Source of the DNA: Sphingobacteriales bacterium
Lineage (GTDB): Bacteria > Bacteroidota > Bacteroidia > Chitinophagales > Chitinophagaceae
Assembly: GCA_016708305.1 (NCBI GenBank)
Contig: JADJGB010000008.1
Coordinates: forward strand, 372,001-436,000
Direction: 5' to 3'
DNA: 64,000 nt
Positions within the stretch are counted from its first letter, which is position 1; every line of letters starts with the position of its first letter. Shown here in pieces: positions 10,113 to 20,719 of this stretch. Made by a program: the position numbers and the translations under genes. The notes beneath the pieces were generated by a model. It had not been told where the DNA came from. It saw nothing but the letters and a program-made list of their open reading frames with translations, and searched no databases.

Positions 10113-11210
10113 TCAGGAAATAAAGCCGGCAGAAATTCGGGCGCCGATGCCTTTTTCTTCGGGTACTTCAATTTCCCCGTTCTTTTTATACATGATGCCG
10201 CCAGTTACAGGGTCTTTGCTGAACATGAGTGCCGTATCAAAATCATAATGAATAATATTATCGCTGCATAATGCTAAATGTGCGAATGCTGTCATGGCTA
10301 ATCTGGACTCTAAGAAAGCACCTATCTGAATTTTGATATTTGCTGCTTCAGCCATGGGAATCATTTTAAGTGCCTTAAAAATTCCACCACTCTTACCTAA
10401 TTTAATGTTGATTAAATCACAGGCTTTTAAATCAATTAATCTTTTTACATCATGCGGGTCGCAGCAGCTTTCATCACTCATGATGGGAATGGGGCTGTAC
10501 TGCCTGATTTCGGGCAACTGCATGAAATCATGTCGGGATATAGGTTCTTCGCAATGTTGTATATTATAAGGGTGTAATACTTTTAGTGTTTCGATGGCTT
10601 CTTTCTTGCTCCATCCCTGATTGGCGTCAATACGGATGGGGATTTCCAGACCAACTTTATTGCGAATAGCCTTCACTCTTTCTACATCGCTGCTGCCTCC
10701 TTTGCCTAATTTCACTTTGATAACAGGAAATCCTTTTTCTTTTATTTTTAAAGCATCATCCGCCATTTTGGCTGCATCGCCAACGCTAACAGTATAATCC
10801 GTAAAAATGGTTTTGTTCTTTTTACCTCCCAAATATTGATAAAGCGGCAAACCGGCGTGTTGAGAAGCAATATCATACAATGCCATGTCAAAAGCGCTCT
10901 TGATGCTGTTATTGGCATAGATGACAGCATCCATTTCTTTTATCCGTTGTTCTATTTCCAAAGGATTTTTCCCCAATAATACCTTTTTCAAATATTGACC
11001 TATCACCAGAGCAGTATCGGCACTTTCACCATTGATGCTCATAAAAGGGCTGCACTCACCCCAGCCGGTAATTCCTTCATTAGTGAGGATAATTACAATA
11101 ACATTTTCGGCATCATACAACGTACCGAGGGAAATTGTAAATGGTTCAATCAGAGGTATTTTTAACTTGTGTAACTGAATGTCGGTAATTCTGATGCTGT
11201 CAATATTCAT
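10113..11210 (-). CDS. Dipeptide epimerase (L-Ala-D/L-Glu epimerase type)
   Basis: Enolase-superfamily enzyme of the muconate-lactonising/dipeptide-epimerase group, acting in the cytoplasm probably on murein-derived L-Ala-D-Glu. The catalytic KxK motif is in VIKVKLGKG. Metal ligands are in RIDANQGW, CEEP and MSDES, and the second catalytic Lys is in NIKLGKSGG. I chose ATG 11210 (MNIDSIRITDIQ), because the open frame reaching 11282 adds a hydrophobic tail absent from the family and overlaps the next gene. It is followed 1 bp later by the FUSC gene, so the two are probably co-transcribed. Substrate specificity is inferred from family resemblance. Confidence 0.85.
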   Translation of the reverse strand: MNIDSIRITDIQLHKLKIPLIEPFTISLGTLYDAENVIVIILTNEGITGWGECSPFMSINGESADTALVIGQYLKKVLLGKNPLEIEQRIKEMDAVIYANNSIKSAFDMALYDIASQHAGLPLYQYLGGKKNKTIFTDYTVSVGDAAKMADDALKIKEKGFPVIKVKLGKGGSSDVERVKAIRNKVGLEIPIRIDANQGWSKKEAIETLKVLHPYNIQHCEEPISRHDFMQLPEIRQYSPIPIMSDESCCDPHDVKRLIDLKACDLINIKLGKSGGIFKALKMIPMAEAANIKIQIGAFLESRLAMTAFAHLALCSDNIIHYDFDTALMFSKDPVTGGIMYKKNGEIEVPEEKGIGARISAGFIS

Positions 11211-11265
11211 TTTATAAAGTATCAAATATAGAGTGAGTATTAAAACTTTAGTGGATTGAATGGAA

Positions 11266-12145
11266 TTATTCTTCAAATCCATAGTCTTCCTTCCATTCGT
11301 GTTTCCATCTGCGATGTGTCCACAGGTACATTTCTGGATTATTTGAAATTACTTTTTCAAGATAAGTTATGAATTTTTTTGTAAGCTCAATTTCATTAGT
11401 ATTCATTGGATTTTCTTCGGTAAGCTCAAAAGTCATATTATAATAACCTCTTTTTTTCCTTTCAATAAACGAAAACAAAACGATTGAATTATTTCGTATA
11501 GCATTTTTTGCAGGACCAATGGTAAAGGGAGTTTTTTTCTTGAAAAAATAAAACCATTTTGCATGATGAAGAGCATACCCCGGGCTTTGGTCTGCAACAA
11601 AACCAAGGCAATTATTAGTTCTGCGATACGGCATTAAATCTTTTGCCATATTTAATGCACTTAACATGTGTGCTCCTTTTTGAGAACGAACCTTATAAAA
11701 CAATCTGTTGAGCGCCTTGTTGGCGATGGGCATGTAAACGATTAGAAGTGGAAATTTCACGCTTTTTGAGAGACTCATTATCCCCCATTCCCAGTTAAAG
11801 GTATGGCCTAAATGTAGCTGGACGGATCTGCCACTTTCGTAATATTTATTAATCATATCCCAATCACCTGTAAATCTTTTTTCAAAAAAGGCATCAGAAG
11901 CTGATAGTAATTTTATTGTTTCTATCATGGAGTCGATGAATTTATGATAGAATTTTTTTGCTATAATGACTTTTTCTTTTTCGCTTTTTTTCAGGGAATG
12001 CAATATTCAGGTTATGCATTACCACGTCTTTTCTGTAGCCGATGATATAATATATTAAAACATAAATTCCATCGGACAAAAAATACAGCGCTCTCAGTGG
12101 CAAGAGTGAAATAGTATATAACAGTGCATAAAGAATGTAATACAT
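11266..12145 (-). CDS. LpxL/HtrB-like lysophospholipid (lipid A) acyltransferase, frameshifted
   Basis: Inner-membrane acyltransferase of the LpxL/HtrB/LpxM family, which adds secondary acyl chains to lipid A or similar lipids. An N-terminal hydrophobic helix (MYYILYALLYTISLLPL) is followed by NLNIAFPE, and the family HxxxxE motif is in GHTFNWEWG. A conserved ADQSPG and the WxHRRWK motif near the end agree. The frame is broken near 11995 in a seven-A run; removing one A joins AFPEKSEKEKVIIAKK to the rest. Repaired length is about 292 aa, normal for the family. It lies 56 bp upstream of the epimerase start. Confidence 0.85.
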
Positions 12146-12192
12146 GTTTTATTCGTAATAAAGGGGAAAGTTCTTAAAATATGATGCCCCGA

Positions 12193-13811
12193 TTAAAGTA
12201 CAATATTTTGAACCAAATTGCTCTTTTCGGGATAATCCGTATTATAGTTTAATCCACGGCTTTCTTTTCGGAAAATAGCGCTTTTTATTATGAGATAACC
12301 TATTGTTATCATATTGCGGAGTTCGAGCAATTGAGGAGAAACCTTGCTGCTTCGATACAGTTCTTCGGTTTCATCCCAAAGTATATCAATTCTTCGGGAG
12401 GCGCGTTGCAACCTGTAATTGTTTCTAACAATACCCACGTAGTCGCTCATTACCTGCCTAAGCTCTTTAAGGCTTTGGGTGATGACAATCATCTCTTTGG
12501 GGTGCGAGGAGCCTCTTGCGTTCCACTCGGGAACAGGCGCTGTTTTTCTGTACTGGCTTGGGGGAACTCCATTTACTACCTTTTGAGATACATATTCAAA
12601 ACATCTGTGTGCAAACACCATTGCTTCTAACAATGAGTTGCTGGCAAGCCTGTTGGCGCCATGCAAACCAGTGCTGCTACATTCTCCCACTGCATATAGG
12701 TTTCTGATGGAGGTTCTGCCTTTTTCATCAACTTTGATACCTCCGCAACTGTAATGGGCAGCCGGTGCTACCGGAATCATATCTTTAGTGATATCAATGC
12801 CAATACTTTTGCATTTTTCATAAATATTAGGAAAATGTTCGATAAACTTCTCTTTTTCAAAATGACGGCAATCTAACCAGACATGTTCCGTGCCGGTTAC
12901 TTTCATTTCATTATCTATTGCTCTGGCTACTATATCACGCGGTGCAAGATCTTTTCTTTCATCATACCTTTCCATAAAGGCTTCGCCACTTTTGTTGCGC
13001 AAAATACCGCCGTCTCCCCGCACAGCCTCTGTTATTAAAAATGCCTGACCCAGCAAACCGGGTTCGTACAAAGCCGTTGGATGAAATTGAATAAATTCCA
13101 TATTTTCTATCCGTCCCTTTGCTCGGTACACCATCGCAACACCATCGCCCGTGGCAATGGCAGGATTGGTGGTGGTGCGATATACCTGACCATTTCCTCC
13201 AGTGGCAAGGTATATATAATTGGAGAGGATGGTCTCAATTTGGTTAGTTTCAAGATTGAGCACATATATTCCATAACATTCAATATCGGGAGTTGATTTG
13301 GTTACTAAATAGCAAGGTGGTGTTGGGTAATCAGGTCAATTACAAAGCAGTGTTTAATGATTTCTATGTTTGAGCGTTTTGAAACGGCTTCAAGCAATGC
13401 TCGTTCCATTTCCCAGCCGGTAATGTCTTTGTGATGTATAATCCTGTACTCACTGTGTCCGCCTTCTTTTCCTAATTTGTAATCACCGCCTTCTTCTTTA
13501 TCAAAATTTGTTCCCAGTTTTATCAGTTCCTCTATTCTGGCAGGGCCATCTTTTACTACAATTTCTACCGTTTGTCGGTTGCACAATCCGTCACCTGCAA
13601 TCAGTGTGTCCTCGATATGCTTTTCAAAACTGTCATTCTCCGGGTCAAAAACCACTGCCACACCACCCTGTGCGTATTTTGTATTGGTTTCTTCGGCGGC
13701 AGCCTTGGTAACAATCAACACTTTTTTATCCGGAAACTTATTAGCCATTTTATAGGCATAAGTAAGGCCGGCAATGCCTGTACCGATTACTAAAAAATCA
13801 ACCTCTTGCAT
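12193..13811 (-). CDS. nadB: L-aspartate oxidase NadB (frameshifted)
   Basis: FAD-dependent oxidase that makes iminoaspartate in the first step of de novo NAD synthesis. The FAD-binding start is FLVIGTGIAGLTYAYKMA. The flavin/substrate region includes KYAQGGVAVVF, EGGHSEYRIIHHKD, FIQFHPTAL, APAAHYSCGGI, and GLHGANRLASNSLLEA close to FAD. The frame breaks near 13318; a one-base change joins the two halves at CYLVTKSTPDIECYGIYVLNLE. Repaired length is about 539 aa, normal for NadB. No nadA or nadC is in the window. The start at 13811 is 31 bp downstream of a TAAATTTG box, and the gene is divergent from the DUF3748 lipoprotein. Confidence 0.93.
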
Positions 13812-13842
13812 TTTTGGAATTTAAGTTTTATTTAGCCAGATG

Positions 13843-13850
13843 CAAATTTA
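13843..13850 (-). promoter_or_regulatory. Putative -7 box of nadB (TAAATTTG)
   Basis: TAnnTTTG match on the minus strand, 31 bp from the nadB start, in the divergent region shared with the lipoprotein gene. Confidence 0.5.
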
Positions 13851-13939
13851 TTCTTTTTAAACTACAAAAAATACCAGACGATTGCCTGAGAAAAGAATTT
13901 GTATTTATCTTAGTAAAATTAGCAGAAATACTATTTTTT

Positions 13940-15385
13940 ATGTATGATGATAAAGAATCAGGCTTCAAATTAAAGCGATATCTTCAAAACCTGCGATGGA
14001 GTACCAATATAAAAGTTCTACCAATAATAATTATTGCTATATTTTTAAACGGCTGTAGTCATTCAAAAAGTATGATTATGAAATTCAGGGAAATTCAACT
14101 GACCAATGATGCTTACGGGCACACAATTCATAATACTCAGGTCTTTTCCGGAGATGATCAATGGATTGTTTATGATACCCGTAATGATGATACCAAAATT
14201 GCAGAAACCAATAAAATTGAAATGGTGAATGTGCAGACAGGTGCAATATTGGAACTTTATGCTACTCAAAACCAAAGCCAATTCGGCCCCGGAGTGGGTG
14301 CCGCCACATTTTCACCACAGCAGGATATTGTTTTATTTATTCACGGAATCAGAAATGCAAATAGTCAAAATCCTTACAGCATCACGAGAAGAACAGGCGT
14401 AGCTGTTGATATACATCATCCGGGGAAACCGATTTTTATGGATGCAAGAAATATTCAGGCACCTTACACACCGGGTGCTTTAAGAGGTGGTACTCATGCA
14501 CACACCTGGAGTGGTGATGGTCAATGGATTAGTTTTACCTATAATGACTATGTTCTGGAGCAGTTGTCGAAAACAGACTCTTCAATAAAAGATTCGCGAA
14601 CCGTGGGAGTGATAGCGCCCCAGCCGGTGGAGGTGAAAACTGATGATGACAGCCTTGAAAATTTTTCGGGAAAAATGTTTTCAGTAGTTGCAGCAGAAGT
14701 GGTGAGTCAACCTAAGTGGGGAAGTGATGAAATTGATAAAGCTTTTGATGAAACCTGGATAGGGAATGGTTATATCAATCGTTTCGGCAATCGGCAGAAA
14801 AATGCGATTGCCTTTCAAGGCAACGTTAGAGATAATGAAGGCAAAATTAAGACAGAAGTTTTTGTTTTGGATTTGCCTGTCTTTCCTTTTAAATCAAAAT
14901 TAAACAAACCGCTGCAAGGTACTTCTAACACGCACCCGAATGTGCCGGAAGGATTTCATCAACGCAGGGTCACTTTTACAAAGAACGGAATCGAAGGCCC
15001 GCGCCACTGGCTGAGGACAACCGGTGATGGAGAACTGATTGCTTTTCTGGCAAAAGACACTGATGGCATCATTCAGATATTTGGTGTATCGCCAAATGGA
15101 GGCTCAGTAATTCAAATTTCAAAAAATAAATTTTCAGTTGAAGGACCTTTTAATTTCAGTCCCAACGATAAATTTATTGCTTATACTGCCGATAACAGTA
15201 TTTTCATTACTGAAATACAGAATGGCAATACGCAAAGAATTACAAAACGATTTGAAGATTGGGAAAAACCCCTGAATGCGCCGGTATGGTCTTACAAAGG
15301 AGATAGAATTGCTTACAATCGAAAAGTAAAATTTTCAGATGGAGAATATATTCAAATATTTATTTTGGAGAAGATGGATAAATGA
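13940..15385 (+). CDS. YidR/DUF3748-family lipoprotein, TolB-like propeller
   Basis: Resembles E. coli YidR (DUF3748) along most of its length: IQLTNDAYGHTIHNTQVF near the start, then DAxxIQAPYTPGALRGG, HAHTWSGDGQWISFTYND, SDEIDKAFDETWIG, QRRVTF and PRHWLRTTGDGE. The fold should be a TolB/WD40-like beta-propeller. The function of the family is unknown. The frame is open from 13814, but ATG 13940 places a hydrophobic segment before LNGCS, a good lipobox, so an envelope lipoprotein is likely. The stop codon (15383-15385) lies inside the left target duplication of the adjacent IS, so the insertion left the gene complete. Confidence 0.8.
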   Translation: MYDDKESGFKLKRYLQNLRWSTNIKVLPIIIIAIFLNGCSHSKSMIMKFREIQLTNDAYGHTIHNTQVFSGDDQWIVYDTRNDDTKIAETNKIEMVNVQTGAILELYATQNQSQFGPGVGAATFSPQQDIVLFIHGIRNANSQNPYSITRRTGVAVDIHHPGKPIFMDARNIQAPYTPGALRGGTHAHTWSGDGQWISFTYNDYVLEQLSKTDSSIKDSRTVGVIAPQPVEVKTDDDSLENFSGKMFSVVAAEVVSQPKWGSDEIDKAFDETWIGNGYINRFGNRQKNAIAFQGNVRDNEGKIKTEVFVLDLPVFPFKSKLNKPLQGTSNTHPNVPEGFHQRRVTFTKNGIEGPRHWLRTTGDGELIAFLAKDTDGIIQIFGVSPNGGSVIQISKNKFSVEGPFNFSPNDKFIAYTADNSIFITEIQNGNTQRITKRFEDWEKPLNAPVWSYKGDRIAYNRKVKFSDGEYIQIFILEKMDK

Positions 15386-15390
15386 TGGAA
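15382..15390 (+). repeat. Left target-site duplication of the ISKra4-like element
   Basis: The 9-bp sequence atgatggaa here is repeated at 16664-16672 directly after the element. It contains the TGA stop of the upstream gene. Confidence 0.85.
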
Positions 15391-16663
15391 GGGTGTATTT
15401 CAAATTTTCGGTAACCTAAGCCGCCTCTCTAAAGAAATCCTCCTTTACTAACTCAACGATTTTAGACCACCTGTTATTTTTTTTAGTCACTCTGAGATTC
15501 AACATATTTTGAGCGCCTCTTCGACTCCATCTCTGTCCAGACTGTTTCATTCTTTTTTGTACGACGGTTCTGTGAGCTGATTCAATGGCGCCGGAACCGA
15601 TTATACCTGCTCCAATTTTCTTATACTGCGGATAGTTCATTCTTGTTTTGTTAGATTCGTAGTAGTCTATTAACTGCCCTGGCTTCCTGACTTATTTGAG
15701 GTGAGCCATTTAATTCATCTATTATTTTTTGTACTTCTCCGTTCAGCAGTAATTCTAATCGCTTGTCTAACCACTGCTTCCTCTGAGCATCATCTTTAAT
15801 CGTGGCTTTGGCATAATCATGTAGGTGTTCACTGGCATGATAATAATCCAATACTGATATCGCATCCGGATAGGCATCTGCTATCCAGTTTTTTATCCAT
15901 GGCGCACCGTCTGATATGAAAACAATACGTTGCTTATTTTGACTGTAATAATCTAATGGCTTTTCCATCTCCGCTGTAAACTTCTTATGGTCACTTAGAT
16001 AGGCCAAATACTGGGAATTGCTTATCCAGCCTGGTTTATCGCCTGCATGGATACAGGATGAACTTTTGAAAATCCTTCCAACTTTTACTTCCTTCCATCC
16101 CTCCTCCCTGGTGAATATCATGGAGCCGTCGGCCATGCCGTAAATCACCTCCTCCTTTTTACATGGGGTTAATACTATCTCCTCCGATATCGTTTTACCA
16201 ACTTCTTCTCCATATACATTGGCTACCCGCCAAACCTGCGATGCGCTTACTTTTATATCAATATATTTTCCAGTACTTCATTGCAGTTCTCATAACTATC
16301 CAATTGGGCTGAATAAACCATCAACTCCTGAAGTCTGGGTGAAATCTGAAATCCATTCTTACCCTTACTAAAGGGATGATTGTTATTTATGGTTACCGAC
16401 CGAGAGTCGTGAGGTTTTTTTTCGCTTATCTTGGCTGAGGTTTCCAATATTCTTTTCCAGAACTTCTCGGCCGAGACTATTCCAGATTTTGACAAACTCA
16501 GTTTCATAATCATAAAAATCGGTAATTAAATTAAGACGCTTTAATTCATCGTAACGCTTTTCAGCGGCTTCTAAATATTCTTGCTTGGTCATGATTAATG
16601 GGTTTTAATTATTAAAATTAAACATTATAACCATTTTGTACCGCGAAAATTTGAAATGCACCC
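15391..16663 (-). mobile_element. Complete ISKra4-like insertion sequence
   Basis: 1273-bp element with 20-bp terminal inverted repeats (15391-15410 and 16644-16663, both reading gggtg.atttcaaattttcg from the outside, one mismatch) and a 9-bp direct duplication of target DNA. It holds one transposase gene on the minus strand that fills nearly the whole element. Family assignment rests on transposase motifs, and the GGG ends and 9-bp duplication are compatible. Confidence 0.85.
15416..16592 (-). pseudogene. ISKra4-like transposase, about four frame breaks
   Basis: DDE-type transposase of about 390 aa. In order it shows FQISPRLQELMVY, YGMADGSMIF (first Asp), GWKEVKVGRIF, FISDGAPWI (second Asp), LDYYHASEHLHDYA, and IGSGAIESAHRTVVQKRMKQ (Glu region). 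The reading frame has to change near 16410, 16390, 16258 and 15675 to keep these motifs together; one break falls in an A-run. Because housekeeping genes nearby show the same kind of damage, I cannot tell a dead transposase from sequencing errors. Alternatives to ISKra4 (other Kra4/Lre-like groups) are possible. Confidence 0.7.
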
Positions 16664-16672
16664 ATGATGGAA
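16664..16672 (+). repeat. Right target-site duplication of the ISKra4-like element
   Basis: atgatggaa, identical to 15382-15390, directly outside the right inverted repeat. Confidence 0.85.
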
Positions 16673-16701
16673 GGATTCCGACACTGATTATTTTTAATTC
16701 A

Positions 16702-16709
16702 TAGCTTTG
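16702..16709 (+). promoter_or_regulatory. Putative -7 box (TAGCTTTG)
   Basis: TAnnTTTG match 57 bp before the 2-hydroxyacid dehydrogenase ATG and only about 30 bp beyond the IS target site, so the insertion may have replaced upstream regulatory DNA of the sugar cluster. Confidence 0.4.
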
Positions 16710-16766
16710 TCTGGCTTTGCAATTTAGTAAAATTGAAAATCTTTCTTAATAAAAATTTGCTTTGAT

Positions 16767-17729
16767 ATGAATATCGTTATTCTTGATGGCTATACAATTA
16801 ATCCCGGCGACCTTGATTGGGCTGCATTAGAAAAACTCGGCAACCTGACTGTGTATGACAGAACAAAACCCGAAGAGGTTTTAAGCCGGTCCGAAAATGC
16901 GGACATTTTGCTGACTAATAAAACAAAGATTACCGGAGAGGTGATTGGCTCCTTACCCGGATTAAAATATATTGGTGAAATGGCTACAGGCTTTGATAAT
17001 GTGGATGTGAAGACCGCCGCCGAAAGAAATATTCCTGTTTGTAATGTGCCGGGTTATAGTACGCTATCCGTAGCCCAACTGACTTTTGCATTTATTCTTG
17101 AGCTTGTTTACAAAACAGGTAAGCGGTCAGATACTGTGCATGAGGGAGCCTGGGTAAACAGTAAAGATTTTAGTTATGGTTTTAAAGGCCTGTTTGAACT
17201 GAGTGGTAAGACTATTGCCATTATTGGCCTAGGCCAGATTGGTATGGCGGTAGCGCGGATCGCCGAGGCTTTTGGTATGAATGTAATTGCATCAGTGCGT
17301 AATCCTTCAAACTATGAGCAGCGCAACATTCAGTTTTTGAACAGGGAAGATTGTTTTCAACAAGCAGATTTTGTCAGCCTGCATTGTCCGCTTACTGAGG
17401 ATACCAGGCAAATGGTTAACGGGACGATGCTTGGTTTGATGAAACCTACTGCTTATTTAATCAATACCGCCAGAGGGGCTTTGGTAAATGAAAAGGATTT
17501 GAGCGAAGCGCTGAATAATGGAAAAATTGCCGGCGCTGCACTGGATGTTTTATCAGTAGAGCCGCCATTGGCTGATAATCCTTTGCTTACAGCCAAAAAC
17601 TGTATCATTACTCCACATATTGGATGGGCCACCAAAGAAGCAAGAGAAAGGGTGTTGAGCGATTCTGTAAAAAATATCGAAGCCTTCCTTTCAGGCAATT
17701 TGAGGAATGTGGTGAATCAGGTCAGGTAA
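16767..17729 (+). CDS. D-2-hydroxyacid dehydrogenase (glycerate/hydroxypyruvate reductase type)
   Basis: NAD(P)-dependent D-2-hydroxyacid dehydrogenase of 320 aa, intact. The Rossmann motif is GLGQIGMAVARIAEAFG (near residue 152), the substrate Arg is in NTARGALVNE, and the Glu and His of the catalytic set are in EPPLADNP and TPHIGWATKEAR. The sequence looks most like glycerate dehydrogenases (HprA/GyaR), but members differ in 2-keto acid used. It opens a plus-strand run with a rhamnosidase, another glycosidase and a pyruvate-type aldolase. A role reducing a 2-keto or semialdehyde product of sugar-acid breakdown is a reasonable inference. Confidence 0.88.
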   Translation: MNIVILDGYTINPGDLDWAALEKLGNLTVYDRTKPEEVLSRSENADILLTNKTKITGEVIGSLPGLKYIGEMATGFDNVDVKTAAERNIPVCNVPGYSTLSVAQLTFAFILELVYKTGKRSDTVHEGAWVNSKDFSYGFKGLFELSGKTIAIIGLGQIGMAVARIAEAFGMNVIASVRNPSNYEQRNIQFLNREDCFQQADFVSLHCPLTEDTRQMVNGTMLGLMKPTAYLINTARGALVNEKDLSEALNNGKIAGAALDVLSVEPPLADNPLLTAKNCIITPHIGWATKEARERVLSDSVKNIEAFLSGNLRNVVNQVR

Positions 17730-17793
17730 TTGGCTCAAACCGGAATTTTTTTAAAATAATTTGTTAAATGGTAATGAAATCAAAGTGTCTTTT

Positions 17794-20588
17794 ATGATTC
17801 AAAATAAACCGATTGCTGTTGTTTTTATATTTGTGCTTACGGCCTTATCGTATCTTTCATTCGGCCAAAGCAAATGCAGTATCATCCCCACTGAGCTTAC
17901 TTGCGAATATTTGGAAAACCCAACGGGAATTGATGTAAGACAGCCACGATTCAGTTGGAAATTGAGCGCTACTGATTCGCAGGCGTTTGCACAAAAACAG
18001 ACTGCCTATCGGATAATGATAAGTGCTGATAAAAAGCAATTAAAAAAAGACAAGGCAGATGTTTGGAATTCCCGATGGGTCAGTTCTGATGAAATGATTT
18101 TAATTCCTTTTCAGGGGAAATCGCTTCAATCTGATAAAGATTATTGGTGGAAAGTACAGGTAAAAGATGAAAAAGGATTTATTTCTGACTTTAGCCAAAC
18201 AGCTCATTTTAGCGCCGGATTATTCAATCAAAATGAATGGTCGGCAAAATGGATTGGAACTGATGAAATTTTTGATCCTTATAAGGGATTTAATAAAATA
18301 CGCGACCCATGGTTCAGAAAAGTTTTTAATTTGAATTCAAAGCCACATAAAGCACTGCTTTATGTGGCTTCAATAGGGTATCATGAGGTGTATGTAAATG
18401 GAGAAAAAATAGATAATCATGTTTTAGCGCCTGCTGTTTCTGATCATACCAAAAGAGCACGCTATATTGCTTATGATATTTCAAAAGCCTTGAAGAAGGG
18501 AGAAAATGTAATCGGACTTTGGTTAGGTGTCTCATGGTCAATCTTTGCACCTTATGTTACCAAAGATAAACCTCGGACTCCCATGGTAGTAGCCCAGACG
18601 GATATTTATGGTAAAAAAAACAACAAATTGGCTAGAATTATTACAGATGAAACCTGGAAGACGCATCCCAGCCCAAATATGCTTATCGGAAACTGGGGCT
18701 TTGGAGCAGGTGGTTATGGGGGTGAACTTTGGAATGATAGCCTCCAGGTTTCTGACTGGAATCAAATTGTGTTTAATGATAATAGCTGGAAACAGGCAAC
18801 CGGTTACGAGCCGATGCTCCAAATTACTTCTCAGATGGTTGAAACCAATATTTTAAAAGATGAAATTCTTCCCAAAGAGATAGAAAAACAGAATGACGGA
18901 TCGTATCGCATTGACATGGGGGTAAATTTTGCAGGTTGGATTGAAATGAATTTAAAAGGAAACCCAGGAGACACCATTTCCATGCTCTTTTCGGAAAGAG
19001 AGCAAAACGAAATGACTTTTGGTTTGCACAACCAATTTGTAATAGGCCCCTCCGGAAAGGGAATTTTTAAAAACAGATTTAATTATATTTCAGGAAGATG
19101 GATTACTTTAAAAGGTGTAACCCGGGAGCCTCAGAAAGAAGATATCAAAGGCCGGATGATTCGAACAGGTTATTTGCCCACCACTTCATTTGAATGTTCT
19201 GATTCACTTCAAAACTGGATTTACAATACCGTAAAATGGACATTTGAAAATCTCTCACTTGGCGGTTATGTGGTGGATTGCCCGCAAAGAGAAAGATTCG
19301 GGTATGGCGGTGATGCACACGCAACTTCTGAAACGGGATTGCTGAATTACAGATTAGGCGCTTTTTATACCAAATGGATGCAGGACTGGAGAGATGTGCA
19401 GGGGACAGAACCAATGGTCGGTAATATGAACGATACAACCAGAGCGCGTAAAATGCCCGAAAGTGGAAGGTTTGCGGGTGGGGAATTTTACCACAGACAG
19501 CGCCAACATATTTTGGAGGTGGCGGGCCTGCATGGGGAGGTATTGTTGTTTCGCTGCCCTGGTTTCTATATCAGTATCATGGTGATAAACGAATTCTTTC
19601 TGAGAATTTTGAATTAATTAAAGGGTGGCTGTCATTTTTAAACAGCCATGTGAAAAATAACATGCTGCAGCGTTATGGCGGAGGCTGGGATTTCTTGGGC
19701 GATTGGCTTTGGCCGGGCGCCACTGCTCAGGGGATGAATAACAATAAAGATGAAAATCTGTTTTTCAATAATTGTTATTGGATTTACAATCTGAATACTG
19801 CGTCAAAGATTGCAACAATAATAGGTAAAGATAAAGAAGCGGCTGCCTGGGAAAAACAGGCAGAACAGGCTGCCAATGTGGTGCACAAAAGATATTACCA
19901 TCCTAAAGAGCATAATTATTCCGATAACAGTATGAGAAGCCTTGTTGCAGCATTGTATGGAAATATTATGCCTGCCGAATTGAGACCCTTAGTATTGAAG
20001 CGCTTAGAAGAAGAAATCCTTATACGCCAAAATGGCCATATTGATGTGGGCATTACGGGTGGCGCTATGCTGTTTAAAGTACTCAGAGAAGAACGGAGAG
20101 ATGATTTGATCTACACAATGACCTCGCAAACCACTTATCCGGGCTGGGGTTTTATGCGCGATAATGGAGCTACCACTATTTGGGAAATGTGGGAAAAAGA
20201 CCTTCCCGGTCATTCGCTTTTGCATAGTTCTTATCTCTACCCGGGAGCCTGGTATATAGATGGTCTGGCCGGAATCTGGCGCAAAGAGGATACACCCGGG
20301 TTTCAGAGAATTAATATCCGCGTTCCCAATATCAAACCGGAGCAGGTATCCTGGGCTAAAACAGCGTTTAATTCTTTGGCCGGCAACATCAAATCAAGCT
20401 GGGAACGAAATAATGGCAAAACGATTCTTAATATAACGATCCCACCAAATACTTCTGCTATTGTTTATTTCCCAAATGAAGCCGGTAAAGTTATCAAAGT
20501 CAGCTCTGCTGTGGCAAAAAATATTGGTGAAGAAAAGGGCTATATATTATATCAGGTACCGGCAGGTAAGTTTCGATTTGAAAATTAG
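17794..20588 (+). CDS. Alpha-L-rhamnosidase GH78 (frameshifted)
   Basis: Secreted glycoside hydrolase family 78 enzyme of about 930 aa. The signal peptide starts at ATG 17794 (MIQNKPIAVVFIFVLT...SFGQ). The N-terminal beta domains contain ENPTGIDVRQPRFSWKL. The catalytic (alpha/alpha)6 barrel has the general-acid motif DCPQRERFGYGGDAH, then GDWLWPG, and the second catalytic Glu in TTIWEMWEKD. The frame is lost between about 19480 and 19520 and recovered as YFGGGGPAWGGIVVSLPWFLYQYHGD, indicating at least one indel there, so the stop at 19617 is false. It releases terminal L-rhamnose from plant or algal glycans. Neighbouring genes fit a rhamnose/uronate-containing substrate. Confidence 0.9.
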
Positions 20589-20719
20589 CTGAACAATTTT
20601 TGAATCTGAATGATAAAAAAGACAAACCGGTTTAAAAAAGGGAAAGAACAGTCAATTTGGTTGAAGTGATGAAAAGGCTTCATAATTAATTTCAGTTCAT
20701 CATTTCGAATATAAAAATT

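Noticed and set aside
15416..16592. Programmed ribosomal frameshifting in the ISKra4-like transposase
   Set aside because: One break lies in an A-run, but at least four breaks are needed and the same damage occurs in uvrB and nadB, so error or decay is the simpler reading.
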